NCBI RefSeq assembly: GCF_027853965.1
Contig: NZ_JAQGLB010000017.1
Span: 62,001-126,000 of the forward strand
DNA length: 64,000 nucleotides
DNA from: Saccharopolyspora indica
Lineage (GTDB): Bacteria; Actinomycetota; Actinomycetes; Mycobacteriales; Pseudonocardiaceae
Reading direction: 5' to 3'
Positions within the stretch are counted from its first letter, which is position 1. Every line of letters begins with the position of its first letter. The position numbers and the translations under genes are program-made. Shown piece after piece: positions 25,065 through 33,373 of the stretch. The notes below the pieces were generated by a model, which worked only from the letters and a program-made list of their open reading frames with translations, was not told where the DNA came from and ran no database searches.

Positions 25065-25457
25065 TCAGCTGCCCGGGTCCAGCTCGCGAGCGACCGCGCG
25101 CACGACCTCGCCGATGCGCTTGGCGACCTTGCGGTCCGGGTAGCGACCGCGGCGCAGGTCGGGCTGGATCTTCAGCTCGAGCAGCTTGATCATGTCCTCG
25201 ACCATGCCGTGCAGCTCGTCGGCGGGACGTCGGCGCGCCTCGGCGACCGAGGGCAGCGGGTCCAGCAGCTTCACCTTCAGCGCCTGCGGACCGCGGCGGC
25301 CCTGCGCCATGTCGAAGTCGACGCGCTGGCCGGTCTTGAGCGCTTCCACGTCAGAGGGCAGCGCGGAGGCCCGCACGTAGACGTCCTCCCCGCCGTCCTG
25401 GGTCAGGAAGCCGAAGCCCTTGTCCGCGTCGAACCACTTGACCCTGCCGGTCGGCAC
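25065..25457 (-). CDS. Cold-shock-domain protein with C-terminal extension
   Basis: 130 residues. Residues 1-65 are a cold-shock domain with RNP1-like KGFGFLTQ and RNP2-like DVYVRASAL motifs (GRVKWFDADKGFGFL at the start). The remaining 65 residues are basic and helical. The usual 67-residue CspA is thus doubled in length, as in other actinobacterial CspA-like proteins. A GTG at 25457 is chosen to start at the conserved PTGRVKWF; 25466 is possible. Probably binds RNA or single-stranded DNA. Confidence 0.88.
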   Translation of the reverse strand: MPTGRVKWFDADKGFGFLTQDGGEDVYVRASALPSDVEALKTGQRVDFDMAQGRRGPQALKVKLLDPLPSVAEARRRPADELHGMVEDMIKLLELKIQPDLRRGRYPDRKVAKRIGEVVRAVARELDPGS

Positions 25458-25695
25458 TGTCCTCACCGTTCCCTGTCGATGCACTGGCCCGCTCGCAGGC
25501 CTCCGTCGTTGCGTCTCGGTCCGTCGCGCGGAGCCGAACAGCCCCGGCACGACGAAAGCGCCCCGACTACGCTTCGCAATGGGACGTACCGGGACGCGTC
25601 ATTCAAGCGTACCGCGTACCGGCCTGGGAAGACCCGGCCTTATCGAGCAAGGGTCGCTGCGGCACCCGGCGCAGCCCGTGAATACGCTGCTGGAC

Positions 25696-25902
25696 ATGGC
25701 AGCTTCCGTGCGCAGGTCCGCAGTCCTCCCGGTCTCGATGGCCATGTTCGGCCTGGGACTGCTGGCCATCATCGCGATCTTCGCGCTGTTCGCCGTCGGT
25801 TACGAGAACCTACCCGTTTGGCTGAACCTGGCCACGCTGCTGTGCCCGGCCGGCTTCATCTACGGCGTGGTCGCGACCGTCCTGCGCAACCGCCGCCGCT
25901 GA
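25696..25902 (+). CDS. Small two-helix membrane protein, unknown
   Basis: 68 residues, two hydrophobic helices (about 12-33 and 41-62) and a basic tail LRNRRR. The ATG at 25696 is chosen; a GTG at 25678 is possible and no good ribosome-binding site is seen. It is divergent from the cold-shock gene with a 238-bp gap and is followed directly by the family D element. No family recognised. Confidence 0.6.
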   Translation: MAASVRRSAVLPVSMAMFGLGLLAIIAIFALFAVGYENLPVWLNLATLLCPAGFIYGVVATVLRNRRR

Positions 25903-25937
25903 TCAGAGGCTTGTCGGCGTAGCCGTCCGCGCCTGTG

Positions 25938-26121
25938 CAAGCGGCGTCAGCCGCTTTGAGTACGCACGCAGCTCGCACCGCCGCGGGTACAGTGGCCCGC
26001 CACTGGGTGGCTCCCTGGGCGAGGACGGCCCCTCCGCCGTGTATCGGACATACATCAGGAGGGGCACCCGCAGTCCAGGGAAGCACTCAGGTTCCGCCAC
26101 CCGCACCGCCACGCAAAACAA
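25938..26121 (+). repeat. Family D structured element, copy 1
   Basis: About 184 bp. A hairpin AAGCGGC-GTCA-GCCGCTT at 25939 is followed by a two-storey stem. Inner arms are GCCCCTC / GAGGGGC around the conserved CGCCGTGTATCGGACATACAT centre; outer arms are degenerate (CTCCCTGG / CCAGGGAAG). It ends GTTCCGCCACCCGCACCGCCACGC. It lies between the membrane protein above and the convergent HAD gene. Confidence 0.8.
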
Positions 26122-26135
26122 CCACCAACAGGCCC

Positions 26136-26750
26136 TCAGAACTGCTGCGCGAGCCAAGCCGGGAACTCGGTGAGGTCGCGCAGCACCACGTCGGCGTCGG
26201 CCAGCTGATCGGCGTCGTAGGGTCCGGTGGCGACCGCGACGGCGGTGGCGCCCGCCGCCCGCGCGCCGACGATGTCACCGAGGTGGTCGCCGACGTAGCA
26301 ACTCGCGCCCTCCTCTCGCAGCACCTCGCCCTTCGCCGCGGCGAACACGTCACCGGCGAGCCGGTCTACCTCCCAGCCGAGGGCTTTGAGGTGCAGTTCC
26401 GCGTTCGGCTGGTGCTTTCCGGTGATCACCAGCGTCCGGCCGCCCAGCTCGCGAACCGCCGCCAGCGCCTCGGACGCGCCCGGCAGCGCGGTCGTCGACC
26501 CGACCACGACCGTCGGGTAGACGGTCCGGAAGTGGCGGACCAGCCGCTGCGCCATGGCGTCGTCGAACCCGTAGCCGCGCATCGAGTCGTACAGCGGCGG
26601 GCCGAGGTTCGACGCGAAGTGCTCGCCGTCGAGGCTCAGGCCGAACTCGCGGTTGAGCTCCTCGATCGCGCGGACCATGCCGGGGCGCGGGTCGATCAGG
26701 GTCATGTCGAGGTCGAAGCCGACGGTCGGTCCGGTGCGCTCAGCTGCCAC
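26136..26750 (-). CDS. HAD-superfamily phosphatase (phosphoglycolate phosphatase-like)
   Basis: 204 residues with the HAD motifs: I FDLDMTLID (catalytic Asp pair near residue 13), II LVITGK, III with K in AAKGEVLREE and IV YVGDHLGDIVGARAAG. The cap domain lies between motifs I and II. The GTG at 26750 is preceded by AGGGTGG at good spacing. Stand-alone gene divergent from R2lox. Substrate unknown; a housekeeping small phosphatase is likely. Confidence 0.88.
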   Translation of the reverse strand: MAAERTGPTVGFDLDMTLIDPRPGMVRAIEELNREFGLSLDGEHFASNLGPPLYDSMRGYGFDDAMAQRLVRHFRTVYPTVVVGSTTALPGASEALAAVRELGGRTLVITGKHQPNAELHLKALGWEVDRLAGDVFAAAKGEVLREEGASCYVGDHLGDIVGARAAGATAVAVATGPYDADQLADADVVLRDLTEFPAWLAQQF

Positions 26751-26855
26751 GCGAACCACCCTACGGAGCGACAGCAGCGCCCTTGACGCGGAACTGTCCA
26801 GTACCGAAAATCGATTCGTAATCCTTCTCACATCTCGGCGAGCTGGAGTCGTTCA

Positions 26856-27815
26856 ATGACGAGCACGTCCGCGCATCACCGCGAAGGTTTCCACTCCCTG
26901 CGAGCCAGCGGCCTGAACTGGGACTCCCTGCCGTTGCGGCTGTTCAGCAAGGGCAACGCGAAGTTCTGGAACCCCGCCGACATCGACTTCACCCAGGACG
27001 CCGAGGACTGGCAGCAGCTCACCGAGGACGAGCAGCGCAGCGTGGCCGGCCTGTGCGCGCAGTTCATCGCCGGTGAGGAAGCCGTCACCCAGGACCTCCA
27101 GCCGTTCATGGCCGCGATGGCCGCCGAAGGCCGCTTCGGCGACGAGATGTACCTGACCCAGTTCGTCTTCGAGGAGGCCAAGCACACCCAGGTCTTCCGG
27201 CTGTGGATGGACGCCGTCGGCCTCACCGAGGACCTGCACTGGTACGTCGAGCAGAACCCCGGCTACCGGGAGATCTTCTACAAGCTGCTCCCGGAGTCGC
27301 TGCACGCGCTGCACGCCGATCCCAGCCCGGAGAACCAGGTGCGCGCGTCGGTCACCTACAACCACATCGTCGAGGGCACCCTCGCGCTGACCGGCTACTA
27401 CGCCTGGCACAAGATCTGCGTCAGCCGCGGCATCCTGCCCGGCATGCAGCAGGTCGTCCGGCACATCGGCGACGACGAGCGCAGGCACATGGCGTGGGGC
27501 ACCTTCACCTGCCGCCGCCACGTCGCCGCCGACGAGCGCAACTGGGAAGTGGTGGAGGACCAGATGGCCCGGGTGCTGCCGCACGCGGTCGCGCAGGTCC
27601 AGTGGCGCCCGGACGAGGCACCCGAGGTCCTGCCGTTCGAACTGGACAAGGACGAGCTCACCGCCTACGCCACGGACCGCGCGACCCGCCGCCTCGGCGC
27701 GATCTCCAGCGCCCGCGGCATGCCGCTGAGCCAGATCGACGTCGACGCCTCCCCGGAACGCCTGGAGGACCAGTTCGGCGAGGAGGACGCGGCCGAACTC
27801 GCCAAGCTCCGCTGA
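26856..27815 (+). CDS. R2-like ligand-binding oxidase (R2lox)
   Basis: 319 residues, ferritin-like fold of the R2lox group, which carries a mixed Mn/Fe cofactor and a bound fatty acid. Metal ligands can be placed at Glu74, Glu107, His110, Glu173, Glu208 and His211. The residues that form the family's valine-tyrosine ether cross-link in the mycobacterial protein are kept as Val77 and Tyr168, which separates it from ribonucleotide reductase R2. The physiological substrate of the family is not known. The gene is alone, divergent from a HAD phosphatase and followed by family C palindromes. Confidence 0.92.
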   Translation: MTSTSAHHREGFHSLRASGLNWDSLPLRLFSKGNAKFWNPADIDFTQDAEDWQQLTEDEQRSVAGLCAQFIAGEEAVTQDLQPFMAAMAAEGRFGDEMYLTQFVFEEAKHTQVFRLWMDAVGLTEDLHWYVEQNPGYREIFYKLLPESLHALHADPSPENQVRASVTYNHIVEGTLALTGYYAWHKICVSRGILPGMQQVVRHIGDDERRHMAWGTFTCRRHVAADERNWEVVEDQMARVLPHAVAQVQWRPDEAPEVLPFELDKDELTAYATDRATRRLGAISSARGMPLSQIDVDASPERLEDQFGEEDAAELAKLR

Positions 27816-27820
27816 GGGCA

Positions 27821-27961
27821 CGCGATTTCAACGGAAATCAGACGTCCGATTTCCATTGAAATCGCGCCGATCCCGACGTGCCGCCGGCGTGTCAGATCCC
27901 AACACGCCGACGGCACGCGACTTCCATTGAAATCGGACGTCCAATTTCAATGGAAGTCGCG
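27821..27961. repeat. Family C composite palindrome, two copies plus spacer
   Basis: Copy 27821-27866 (CGCGATTTCAACGGAAATC ... ATTTCCATTGAAATCGCG) and copy 27916-27961 are inverted relative to each other around a spacer that is itself an imperfect inverted repeat (GTGCCGCCGGCGTG / CACGCCGACGGCAC). The second copy ends one base before the acyl-CoA ligase stop. The block sits between convergent genes and could terminate both. Confidence 0.85.
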
Positions 27962-29578
27962 TCAGCCCTGGTCGAGGAGGTCCTTGGAGATCTCGCGCAT
28001 CTCCACCTTGCGGATCTTGCCGGTGACCGTCATCGGGAACTCGTTCACCAGGTGCACGTAGCGCGGGATCTTGTAGTGCGCCAGCTTGCCGGTGCAGAAC
28101 TCCCGCAGCCCCTCGGCGGTCAGCGGCTCCGCGCCCTCGCGCAGCCGCACCCAGGCCATCAGCTCCTCGCCGTAGCGCGCGTCCGGAACCCCGATGACCT
28201 GCGCGTCCACCACGTCGGGGTGGGTGTAGAGGAACTCCTCGATCTCGCGCGGGTAGATGTTCTCGCCGCCTCGGATCACCATGTCCTTGATCCGGCCGGT
28301 GATGCTGACGTAGCCGTCGGCGTCCATCACCGCCAGATCGCCGGTGTGCATCCAGCGGGCCGCGTCGATCACCTCGGCCGTCCGGTCCGGCTGCTCCCAG
28401 TAGCCCAGCATCACCGAGTAGCCGCGGGTGCACAGCTCGCCCGGCGTGCCGCGCGGCACGGTCAGCCCGGTGGCCGGGTCGACGACCTTGACCTCCAGGT
28501 GCGGGCCGACGCGCCCCACGGTGGACACCCGGCGCTCCAGCGAGTCGTCGGCGCGGGTCTGGGTGGACACCGGCGAGGTCTCGGTCATGCCGTAGCAGAT
28601 CGACACCTCCCGCATCCCCATCCGGTCGATGACCTGCTTCATCACCTCCACCGGGCACGGCGAGCCCGCCATGATCCCGGTGCGCAGCGAGGACAGGTCG
28701 AACTCGGCGAAGCGCGGGTGCTCCAGCTCGGCGATGAACATCGTGGGCACCCCGTACAGCGACGTGCACCGCTCGGCGGCCACCGCGGACAGCGCCGACA
28801 CCGGGTCGAATCCCTCCGCCGGGATCACCATCGCCGCCCCGTGGCTGGTGCAGGCCAGGTTGCCCATCACCATGCCGAAGCAGTGGTAGAACGGCGGCAC
28901 GATCGCCACCCGGTCCACTTCGGTGTAGCCGCACAGCTCGCCGACGAAGAACCCGTTGTTGAGGATGTTGTGGTGCGACAGCGTCGCGCCCTTGGGGAAC
29001 CCGGTGGTGCCCGAGGTGTACTGGATGTTGATCGGGTCGTCGGCGGAGAGCTCGATCGCGGCCAGCCGCGCCGCGTCCGCCCTCGCCCCGGCCAGCCGCT
29101 CCCACTCCGGGCCGCCCAGGAACACCACCTGCTCCAGGCCGGCGCACTTCGGCCGCACCTGCTCGACGAGCTCGACGTAGTCGGAGGACTTGAACGACTT
29201 CGCCGAGACCAGCATCCGGATCCCGGCCTGGTTGAGCACGTACTCCAGCTCGTGCGCCCGGTAGGCGGGGTTGATGTTGACCAGGATCGAGCCGATCTTC
29301 GCGGTCGCGTACTGGACCAGCGTCCACTCGGCGCGGTTCGGCGCCCAGATCCCGACCCGGTCGCCCTTGCCGATCCCGGCGTCCAGCAGACCGGTCGCCA
29401 GCGCGTCCACATCGGCCACGAACTCCCGATAGGTCCAGCGCCGGCCGGTCGCGCACTCCACCAGGGCATCGCGCTCGGGGAACCGCGCGGCGAGCCGGTC
29501 GAGGTTCGCCCCGATCGTCTCCCCCAGCAGCGGCACGTCCGAAACGCCCGAGTCGTAGCTCAGCTGGACGGCATCCAC
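27962..29578 (-). CDS. fadD: Acyl-CoA synthetase (AMP-dependent ligase)
   Basis: 538 residues, full length for medium/long-chain acyl-CoA ligases. It has the P-loop YTSGTTGFPKGATLSHHN, the YGMTETSP motif, and the hinge/C-terminal GRIKDMVIRGGENIYPREIEE with the catalytic lysine in MTVTGKIRK. It would activate a fatty or aromatic acid with ATP and CoA in the cytosol. The GTG at 29578 has GGGGAGG 8 nt upstream, better than the longer start at 29620. Chain specificity cannot be read. Confidence 0.92.
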   Translation of the reverse strand: MDAVQLSYDSGVSDVPLLGETIGANLDRLAARFPERDALVECATGRRWTYREFVADVDALATGLLDAGIGKGDRVGIWAPNRAEWTLVQYATAKIGSILVNINPAYRAHELEYVLNQAGIRMLVSAKSFKSSDYVELVEQVRPKCAGLEQVVFLGGPEWERLAGARADAARLAAIELSADDPINIQYTSGTTGFPKGATLSHHNILNNGFFVGELCGYTEVDRVAIVPPFYHCFGMVMGNLACTSHGAAMVIPAEGFDPVSALSAVAAERCTSLYGVPTMFIAELEHPRFAEFDLSSLRTGIMAGSPCPVEVMKQVIDRMGMREVSICYGMTETSPVSTQTRADDSLERRVSTVGRVGPHLEVKVVDPATGLTVPRGTPGELCTRGYSVMLGYWEQPDRTAEVIDAARWMHTGDLAVMDADGYVSITGRIKDMVIRGGENIYPREIEEFLYTHPDVVDAQVIGVPDARYGEELMAWVRLREGAEPLTAEGLREFCTGKLAHYKIPRYVHLVNEFPMTVTGKIRKVEMREISKDLLDQG

Positions 29579-29692
29579 GTCGACTACCTCCCCGACGAAC
29601 ACGTGAGACGGATCACCCATCTTGTCCCGCGCTCGTTCACCCGGCCACCCCCGAACGCGGGTACGACCGACGCCCCGTTTCGCGCAGGAGAT

Positions 29693-29737
29693 GCGATTTC
29701 AATGGAAATCGGACGTCTGATTTCCATTGAAATCGCG
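29693..29737. repeat. Family C palindromic repeat, copy 3
   Basis: GCGATTTCAATGGAAATC, GGACGTCTG spacer, ATTTCCATTGAAATCGCG. It lies in the divergent gap between the acyl-CoA ligase and the PhzF gene, 50 bp ahead of the PhzF start. Confidence 0.85.
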
Positions 29738-29787
29738 TCCGGCTGTCGGCGAGGCGGCGGTGACCGGGGGACTCGTAGGCTTCTGGG

Positions 29788-30576
29788 GTGCGCGTGTTCG
29801 TCGTGGATGCCTTCACCGACTCGGCTTTCGCCGGGAATCCCGCTGGGGTCGTGCTGCTGGACTCCCCCGCCGATGAGGCTTGGATGCAGTCCGTCGCGGC
29901 CGAGCTCCGGCATTCCGAGACCGCGTTCGTCGTGGTCGGCGGCCCGGCGGGCGAGCCGAAACCGCTGCGCTGGTTCACGCCCACCACCGAGGTTCCGCTG
30001 TGCGGGCACGGGACGCTGGCGGCCGCGCACGTGCTCGGCGGCGACCAGCGGTTCGACACCCGCAGCGGCGTCCTGACCTGCACCGCGCTGGCGGACGGCT
30101 GGATCGAGCTGGACTTCCCCGCCGACCGGGCCGAGCCGGTGGAGCCGCCCGAGGCGCTCGCCGCCGGGCTTCCCGGCATCACCGTCGAAGCCACCGCGCA
30201 GGCCGCCACCAAGGTGCTCGTGCTGGCCGCGTCGGCGGCCGAGGTCCGCGCCGTGCGGCCGGATCTCGCGGCGCTCGCCACCGTTCCGTCCCGCGGCGTG
30301 ATCGTCACGGCTCCCGGCGACCGGCCGGGCGTCGACTTCGTCAGCCGCGTGTTCTCCCCGCAGGTCGGCATCGCCGAGGATCCGGTGACCGGCTCCGCGC
30401 ACTGCACGCTGGCGACGTGGTGGGCGGCGAGGCTCCACCGCGACCCGAGCGATGCGACCTTCGTCGGCGAGCAGGCCTCCGCCCGCGGCGGCGTGGTGCG
30501 GATGGCGCTGCGCGGCGACCGCGTAGGCCTCCGCGGCCAGGCTGTCACCACCCTCCGCGGCGAACTGCTGGTCTGA
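29788..30576 (+). CDS. PhzF-family isomerase
   Basis: 262 residues, with the two-fold DAP-epimerase-like arrangement of PhzF proteins. The catalytic Glu is in RHSETAFVV (near residue 45), and CGHGTLAAAHVL, GIAEDPVTGSAHCTLA are the signature segments. Outside phenazine clusters these enzymes have unknown substrates. A GTG at 29788 starts it. It is monocistronic with a 63-bp gap to the YccF gene. Confidence 0.92.
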   Translation: MRVFVVDAFTDSAFAGNPAGVVLLDSPADEAWMQSVAAELRHSETAFVVVGGPAGEPKPLRWFTPTTEVPLCGHGTLAAAHVLGGDQRFDTRSGVLTCTALADGWIELDFPADRAEPVEPPEALAAGLPGITVEATAQAATKVLVLAASAAEVRAVRPDLAALATVPSRGVIVTAPGDRPGVDFVSRVFSPQVGIAEDPVTGSAHCTLATWWAARLHRDPSDATFVGEQASARGGVVRMALRGDRVGLRGQAVTTLRGELLV

Positions 30577-30639
30577 CCGCGGCTGATCTTTCGGGGTTCC
30601 CCTGATTCGCTCCGCGCCGGGAACTGGCACGGTGGGGGC

Positions 30640-31041
30640 ATGCGCCTACTGCTGAACGTCATCTGGCTGGTTTTCGGGGGCCTGTGGATGGCCCTCGGCT
30701 ACGCCTTCGCCGGGATCCTGCTGGCGATCACCGTCATCGGCATCCCGTTCGCGATCGCCTCGTTCCGGATGGCGAACTTCGCGCTGTGGCCGTTCGGGCG
30801 GCGGCTGGTGGACGAGCCGGCATCCGGTGCGATGGCGGGGATCGGCAACGTCCTGTGGCTGATCCTCGCCGGGTGGTGGCTGGCGCTCGGCCACATCGTC
30901 ACCGGCATCGCGCAGTGCATCACGATCATCGGCATCCCGCTGGGCATCGCGAACTTCAAGCTGATCCCGGTCTCGCTGATGCCGCTGGGCAAGCGGGTCG
31001 TGGACGCCGACGACGCGTACGCGTTCATGCGCAGCAGGTGA
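30640..31041 (+). CDS. YccF-domain inner membrane protein
   Basis: 133 residues, two repeats of the YccF domain: NVIWLVFGGLWMALGYAFAGILLAITVIGIPFAIASFRM and NVLWLILAGWWLALGHIVTGIAQCITIIGIPLGIANFKL, each with a re-entrant hydrophobic stretch. The repeat structure and length are standard. Membrane-located, function unknown. The ATG at 30640 has GGTGGGGG directly ahead. Confidence 0.92.
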   Translation: MRLLLNVIWLVFGGLWMALGYAFAGILLAITVIGIPFAIASFRMANFALWPFGRRLVDEPASGAMAGIGNVLWLILAGWWLALGHIVTGIAQCITIIGIPLGIANFKLIPVSLMPLGKRVVDADDAYAFMRSR

Positions 31042-31120
31042 CGTTCGGCACAACGGCGTACGAGGGGCTGGTCCGGACGCCTCTCTCCAACGTCAGCCCA
31101 ACACCGATTTGGGGGTGCCC

Positions 31121-31393
31121 GTGATCACCGAACTCGAGCTGGAGCGCATCGCAGCAGCCATCGACCGAGCGTTCCGGCACCCCGGGACGGCGGACTGGCC
31201 GGCCGTGGAGCGGCTCCGGCTGCACGCCGACCTGCTCGACCGGCTGGCCGCCGCGCAGCGCCACTGGTCCGGTTCGCTGAGCCGCCGCGCCGAGCTGGCG
31301 CGGGACGCGGCCGAGCGGATGGCCGACGAGCTCAACCACGTCACCAGCACCATCGCCGTCGACCTGCCGCACCAGACCGCCACCAACCGCTAG
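31121..31393 (+). CDS. Small helical protein, unknown
   Basis: 90 residues, charged and helical with Arg/Ala/Asp/Leu-rich amphipathic stretches (ERLRLHADLLDRLAAAQ, RRAELARDAAERMADEL). A GTG at 31121 with TTGGGGGT 6 nt upstream is the best start. No recognised family; a dimeric coiled-coil type protein is possible. It is separated from YccF by 79 bp. Confidence 0.55.
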   Translation: MITELELERIAAAIDRAFRHPGTADWPAVERLRLHADLLDRLAAAQRHWSGSLSRRAELARDAAERMADELNHVTSTIAVDLPHQTATNR

Positions 31394-31415
31394 CCGCCTG
31401 GTTCAGGTTCAAGTG

Positions 31416-31459
31416 CCGTGAGTACTTCGTGGTGCCAGAGCCCCGCAAAGTACTCACGG
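31416..31459. repeat. Family B palindromic repeat, copy 3
   Basis: CCGTGAGTACTTCGTGG / CCCGCAAAGTACTCACGG arms, centre GTGCCAGAGC. It is between the convergent genes ending at 31393 and 31488. Confidence 0.85.
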
Positions 31460-31487
31460 CCCATGGACGACTGAACCACCCCCACCA

Positions 31488-32288
31488 CTAACCCCGGGAG
31501 CTGAACGGGTCCAGGACGTTGTCGACGAGTTCGGCGACCGAGCCGACCACCTTCGTCGGGCGGTACGGGAACAGCTCGGCCGTCTTCTCGTCGGAGATGC
31601 CGGAGAGGACCAGGATCGTCTTCAGCCCGGACTCCAGGCCCGACCGCACGTCGGTGTCCATCCGGTCGCCGATCATCAGCGTGTTCTCCGAGTGCACCCG
31701 CAGGTGCCGCAGCGCCGAGCGCATCATCAGCGGGTTCGGCTTGCCCACGTAGTACGGCGCGCGGCCGGTGACGCGCTCGATCAGCGCGGCCACCGCGCCG
31801 GTCGCCGGCAGCGTGCCCTCGCGGCTCGGGCCCTTCTCGTCCGGGTTCGTGGCGATGAACCGGGCGCCCGCCTCGACCAGGCGGATCGCCTTGGTGATCG
31901 CCTCGAAGCTGTAGGTGCGGGTCTCGCCGAGGATCACGTAGTCCGGGTCGCGGTCGGTGAGCACGTAGCCGATGTTGTGCAGCGCCGTGGTCAGCCCCGA
32001 CTCGCCGACCACGTAGGCCGAGCCGCCCGGGCGCTGGTTCTCCAGGAACTGCGCGGTGGCCAGCGCCGAGGTCCAGATCGCCTCCTCCGGCACGTCCAGC
32101 CCGGTGCGCAGCAGCCTGGCCCGCAGGTCGCGCGGGGTGTAGATCGAGTTGTTGGTGAAGACCAGGAACGGGACTTGGTTCTCGCGCAGCGCGGCCAGGA
32201 GGGCGTCGGCGCCGGGCACCATGTGCTCCTCGTGGACGAGCACGCCGTCCATGTCCATCAGGTAGGTCCAGGGGGATGGCTCAGTCAC
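31488..32288 (-). CDS. HAD-IIA family phosphatase (NagD-like)
   Basis: 266 residues, subclass IIA HAD hydrolase with MDMDGVLVHEE (motif I), VFTNNSI (motif II), YVGKPNPLMMR and IGDRMDTDVRSGLESGLKT (motifs III-IV). It would dephosphorylate a sugar or nucleotide monophosphate in the cytosol. The GTG at 32288 overlaps the modC stop by 4 bp, so it is translationally coupled to the molybdate importer, an uncommon partner for NagD. No direct link to molybdenum is known. Confidence 0.9.
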   Translation of the reverse strand: MTEPSPWTYLMDMDGVLVHEEHMVPGADALLAALRENQVPFLVFTNNSIYTPRDLRARLLRTGLDVPEEAIWTSALATAQFLENQRPGGSAYVVGESGLTTALHNIGYVLTDRDPDYVILGETRTYSFEAITKAIRLVEAGARFIATNPDEKGPSREGTLPATGAVAALIERVTGRAPYYVGKPNPLMMRSALRHLRVHSENTLMIGDRMDTDVRSGLESGLKTILVLSGISDEKTAELFPYRPTKVVGSVAELVDNVLDPFSSRG

Positions 32289-33373
32289 GCCCCAGATGAT
32301 CCTCCGGATAGCGGGTGGATTGCTACCTCAGCCGCCTTGACGGCGAACCAGACCTCGTCGCCGGGGGCCAGCCTCAGGTCGGCGACGGCGGCCGGGGTGA
32401 TGTCGGCGGCCAGCGAGCAGTCCCGCACCACGCCGCGCACCCGCACGACGTCGCCGCGCGGCTCCAGCCCGGCCAGCCGCACCCGGAGCGCGTTGCGCGG
32501 GCTGCCGCCCGGCGGCTCGCGGTGCACCGCCACCGCGGCGGGCGCGAACACCGCTGCCGCCGGTCTCCCCCGGTCGACGTCCTCCGCGATCCGGCCGCTG
32601 AGCACGGTGTCGGCGAACTCGACGCCGTCGGCCCCGGCCACTCCGGGCACCAGGTTGAGCCCGGCGACGCGCGCGGTGAAGGGCTCCTTCGGGCGGGACA
32701 GCACCTCGCGGGTCGGCCCCTGCTCCACGATGCAGCCGTCGAGCAGCACCACGAGCCGGTCGGCCAGCACGACCGCGTCCAGCACGTCGTGGGTGACCAG
32801 CACGGTCGGCTTCTCCTGACGGCCCAGCACCTGGTGCAGCAGGCCGCGCATCGCAGGCGCGGCGTCCACGTCGAGCGCGGCCAGCGGCTCGTCCAGCAGC
32901 AGCAACTTCGGTTCGGCCGCCAGGGCTCGCGCCAGCGCGACGCGCTGCGCCTGGCCGCCGGAGAGCTGACCCGGCCGCCTCCCGGCGAGCTCCGACGCAT
33001 CCACTTCGGACAGCCACCGCGCGGCGATCTCCCTCGCAGCCGCCTTGCTCACCCCGGCCGCGCGCGGGCCGAAGGCCACGTTCTCCAGCGCGGTGAGGTT
33101 CGGGAACAGCAGCGCGTTCTGCGCGAGCAGCCCGACACCCCGGCGGTGCGTCGGCACCGCGATCCCGCGCTCGGTGTCCAGCCACGGCACGCCGTCGAGC
33201 TCGACCCGGCCCCGGTCCGGCACCAGCTGCCCGGCCAGCACCGACAGCAGCGTCGACTTGCCCGCCCCGTTCGGGCCGAGCACCGCCAGCACCTCGCCGG
33301 GCGCCACGTCGAGCTCGGCGCGCAGCGCGAACTCCGCCCGGCGGAACTCGACGTCGGTCCGCAACCCGCTCAC
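32285..33373 (-). CDS. modC: Molybdate ABC transporter ATP-binding protein
   Basis: 362 residues. Walker A GPNGAGKST, signature LSGGQAQR, Walker B LLLLDEPLAALD and VTHDVLDA are present in residues 1-210. The C-terminal about 70 residues (from about 285, LRVRLAGLEPRGDVVRVRGVV) are a TOBE/Mop domain that binds oxyanion. The GTG at 33373 overlaps the modB stop, and its own stop overlaps the HAD gene. It energises molybdate or tungstate uptake. Confidence 0.92.
   Translation of the reverse strand: MSGLRTDVEFRRAEFALRAELDVAPGEVLAVLGPNGAGKSTLLSVLAGQLVPDRGRVELDGVPWLDTERGIAVPTHRRGVGLLAQNALLFPNLTALENVAFGPRAAGVSKAAAREIAARWLSEVDASELAGRRPGQLSGGQAQRVALARALAAEPKLLLLDEPLAALDVDAAPAMRGLLHQVLGRQEKPTVLVTHDVLDAVVLADRLVVLLDGCIVEQGPTREVLSRPKEPFTARVAGLNLVPGVAGADGVEFADTVLSGRIAEDVDRGRPAAAVFAPAAVAVHREPPGGSPRNALRVRLAGLEPRGDVVRVRGVVRDCSLAADITPAAVADLRLAPGDEVWFAVKAAEVAIHPLSGGSSGA

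Noticed and set aside
25938..26121. Family D copies as insertion-sequence remnants
   Set aside because: No transposase fragment, no target-site duplication was noticed and the two-hairpin structure is kept; a MITE origin remains possible.
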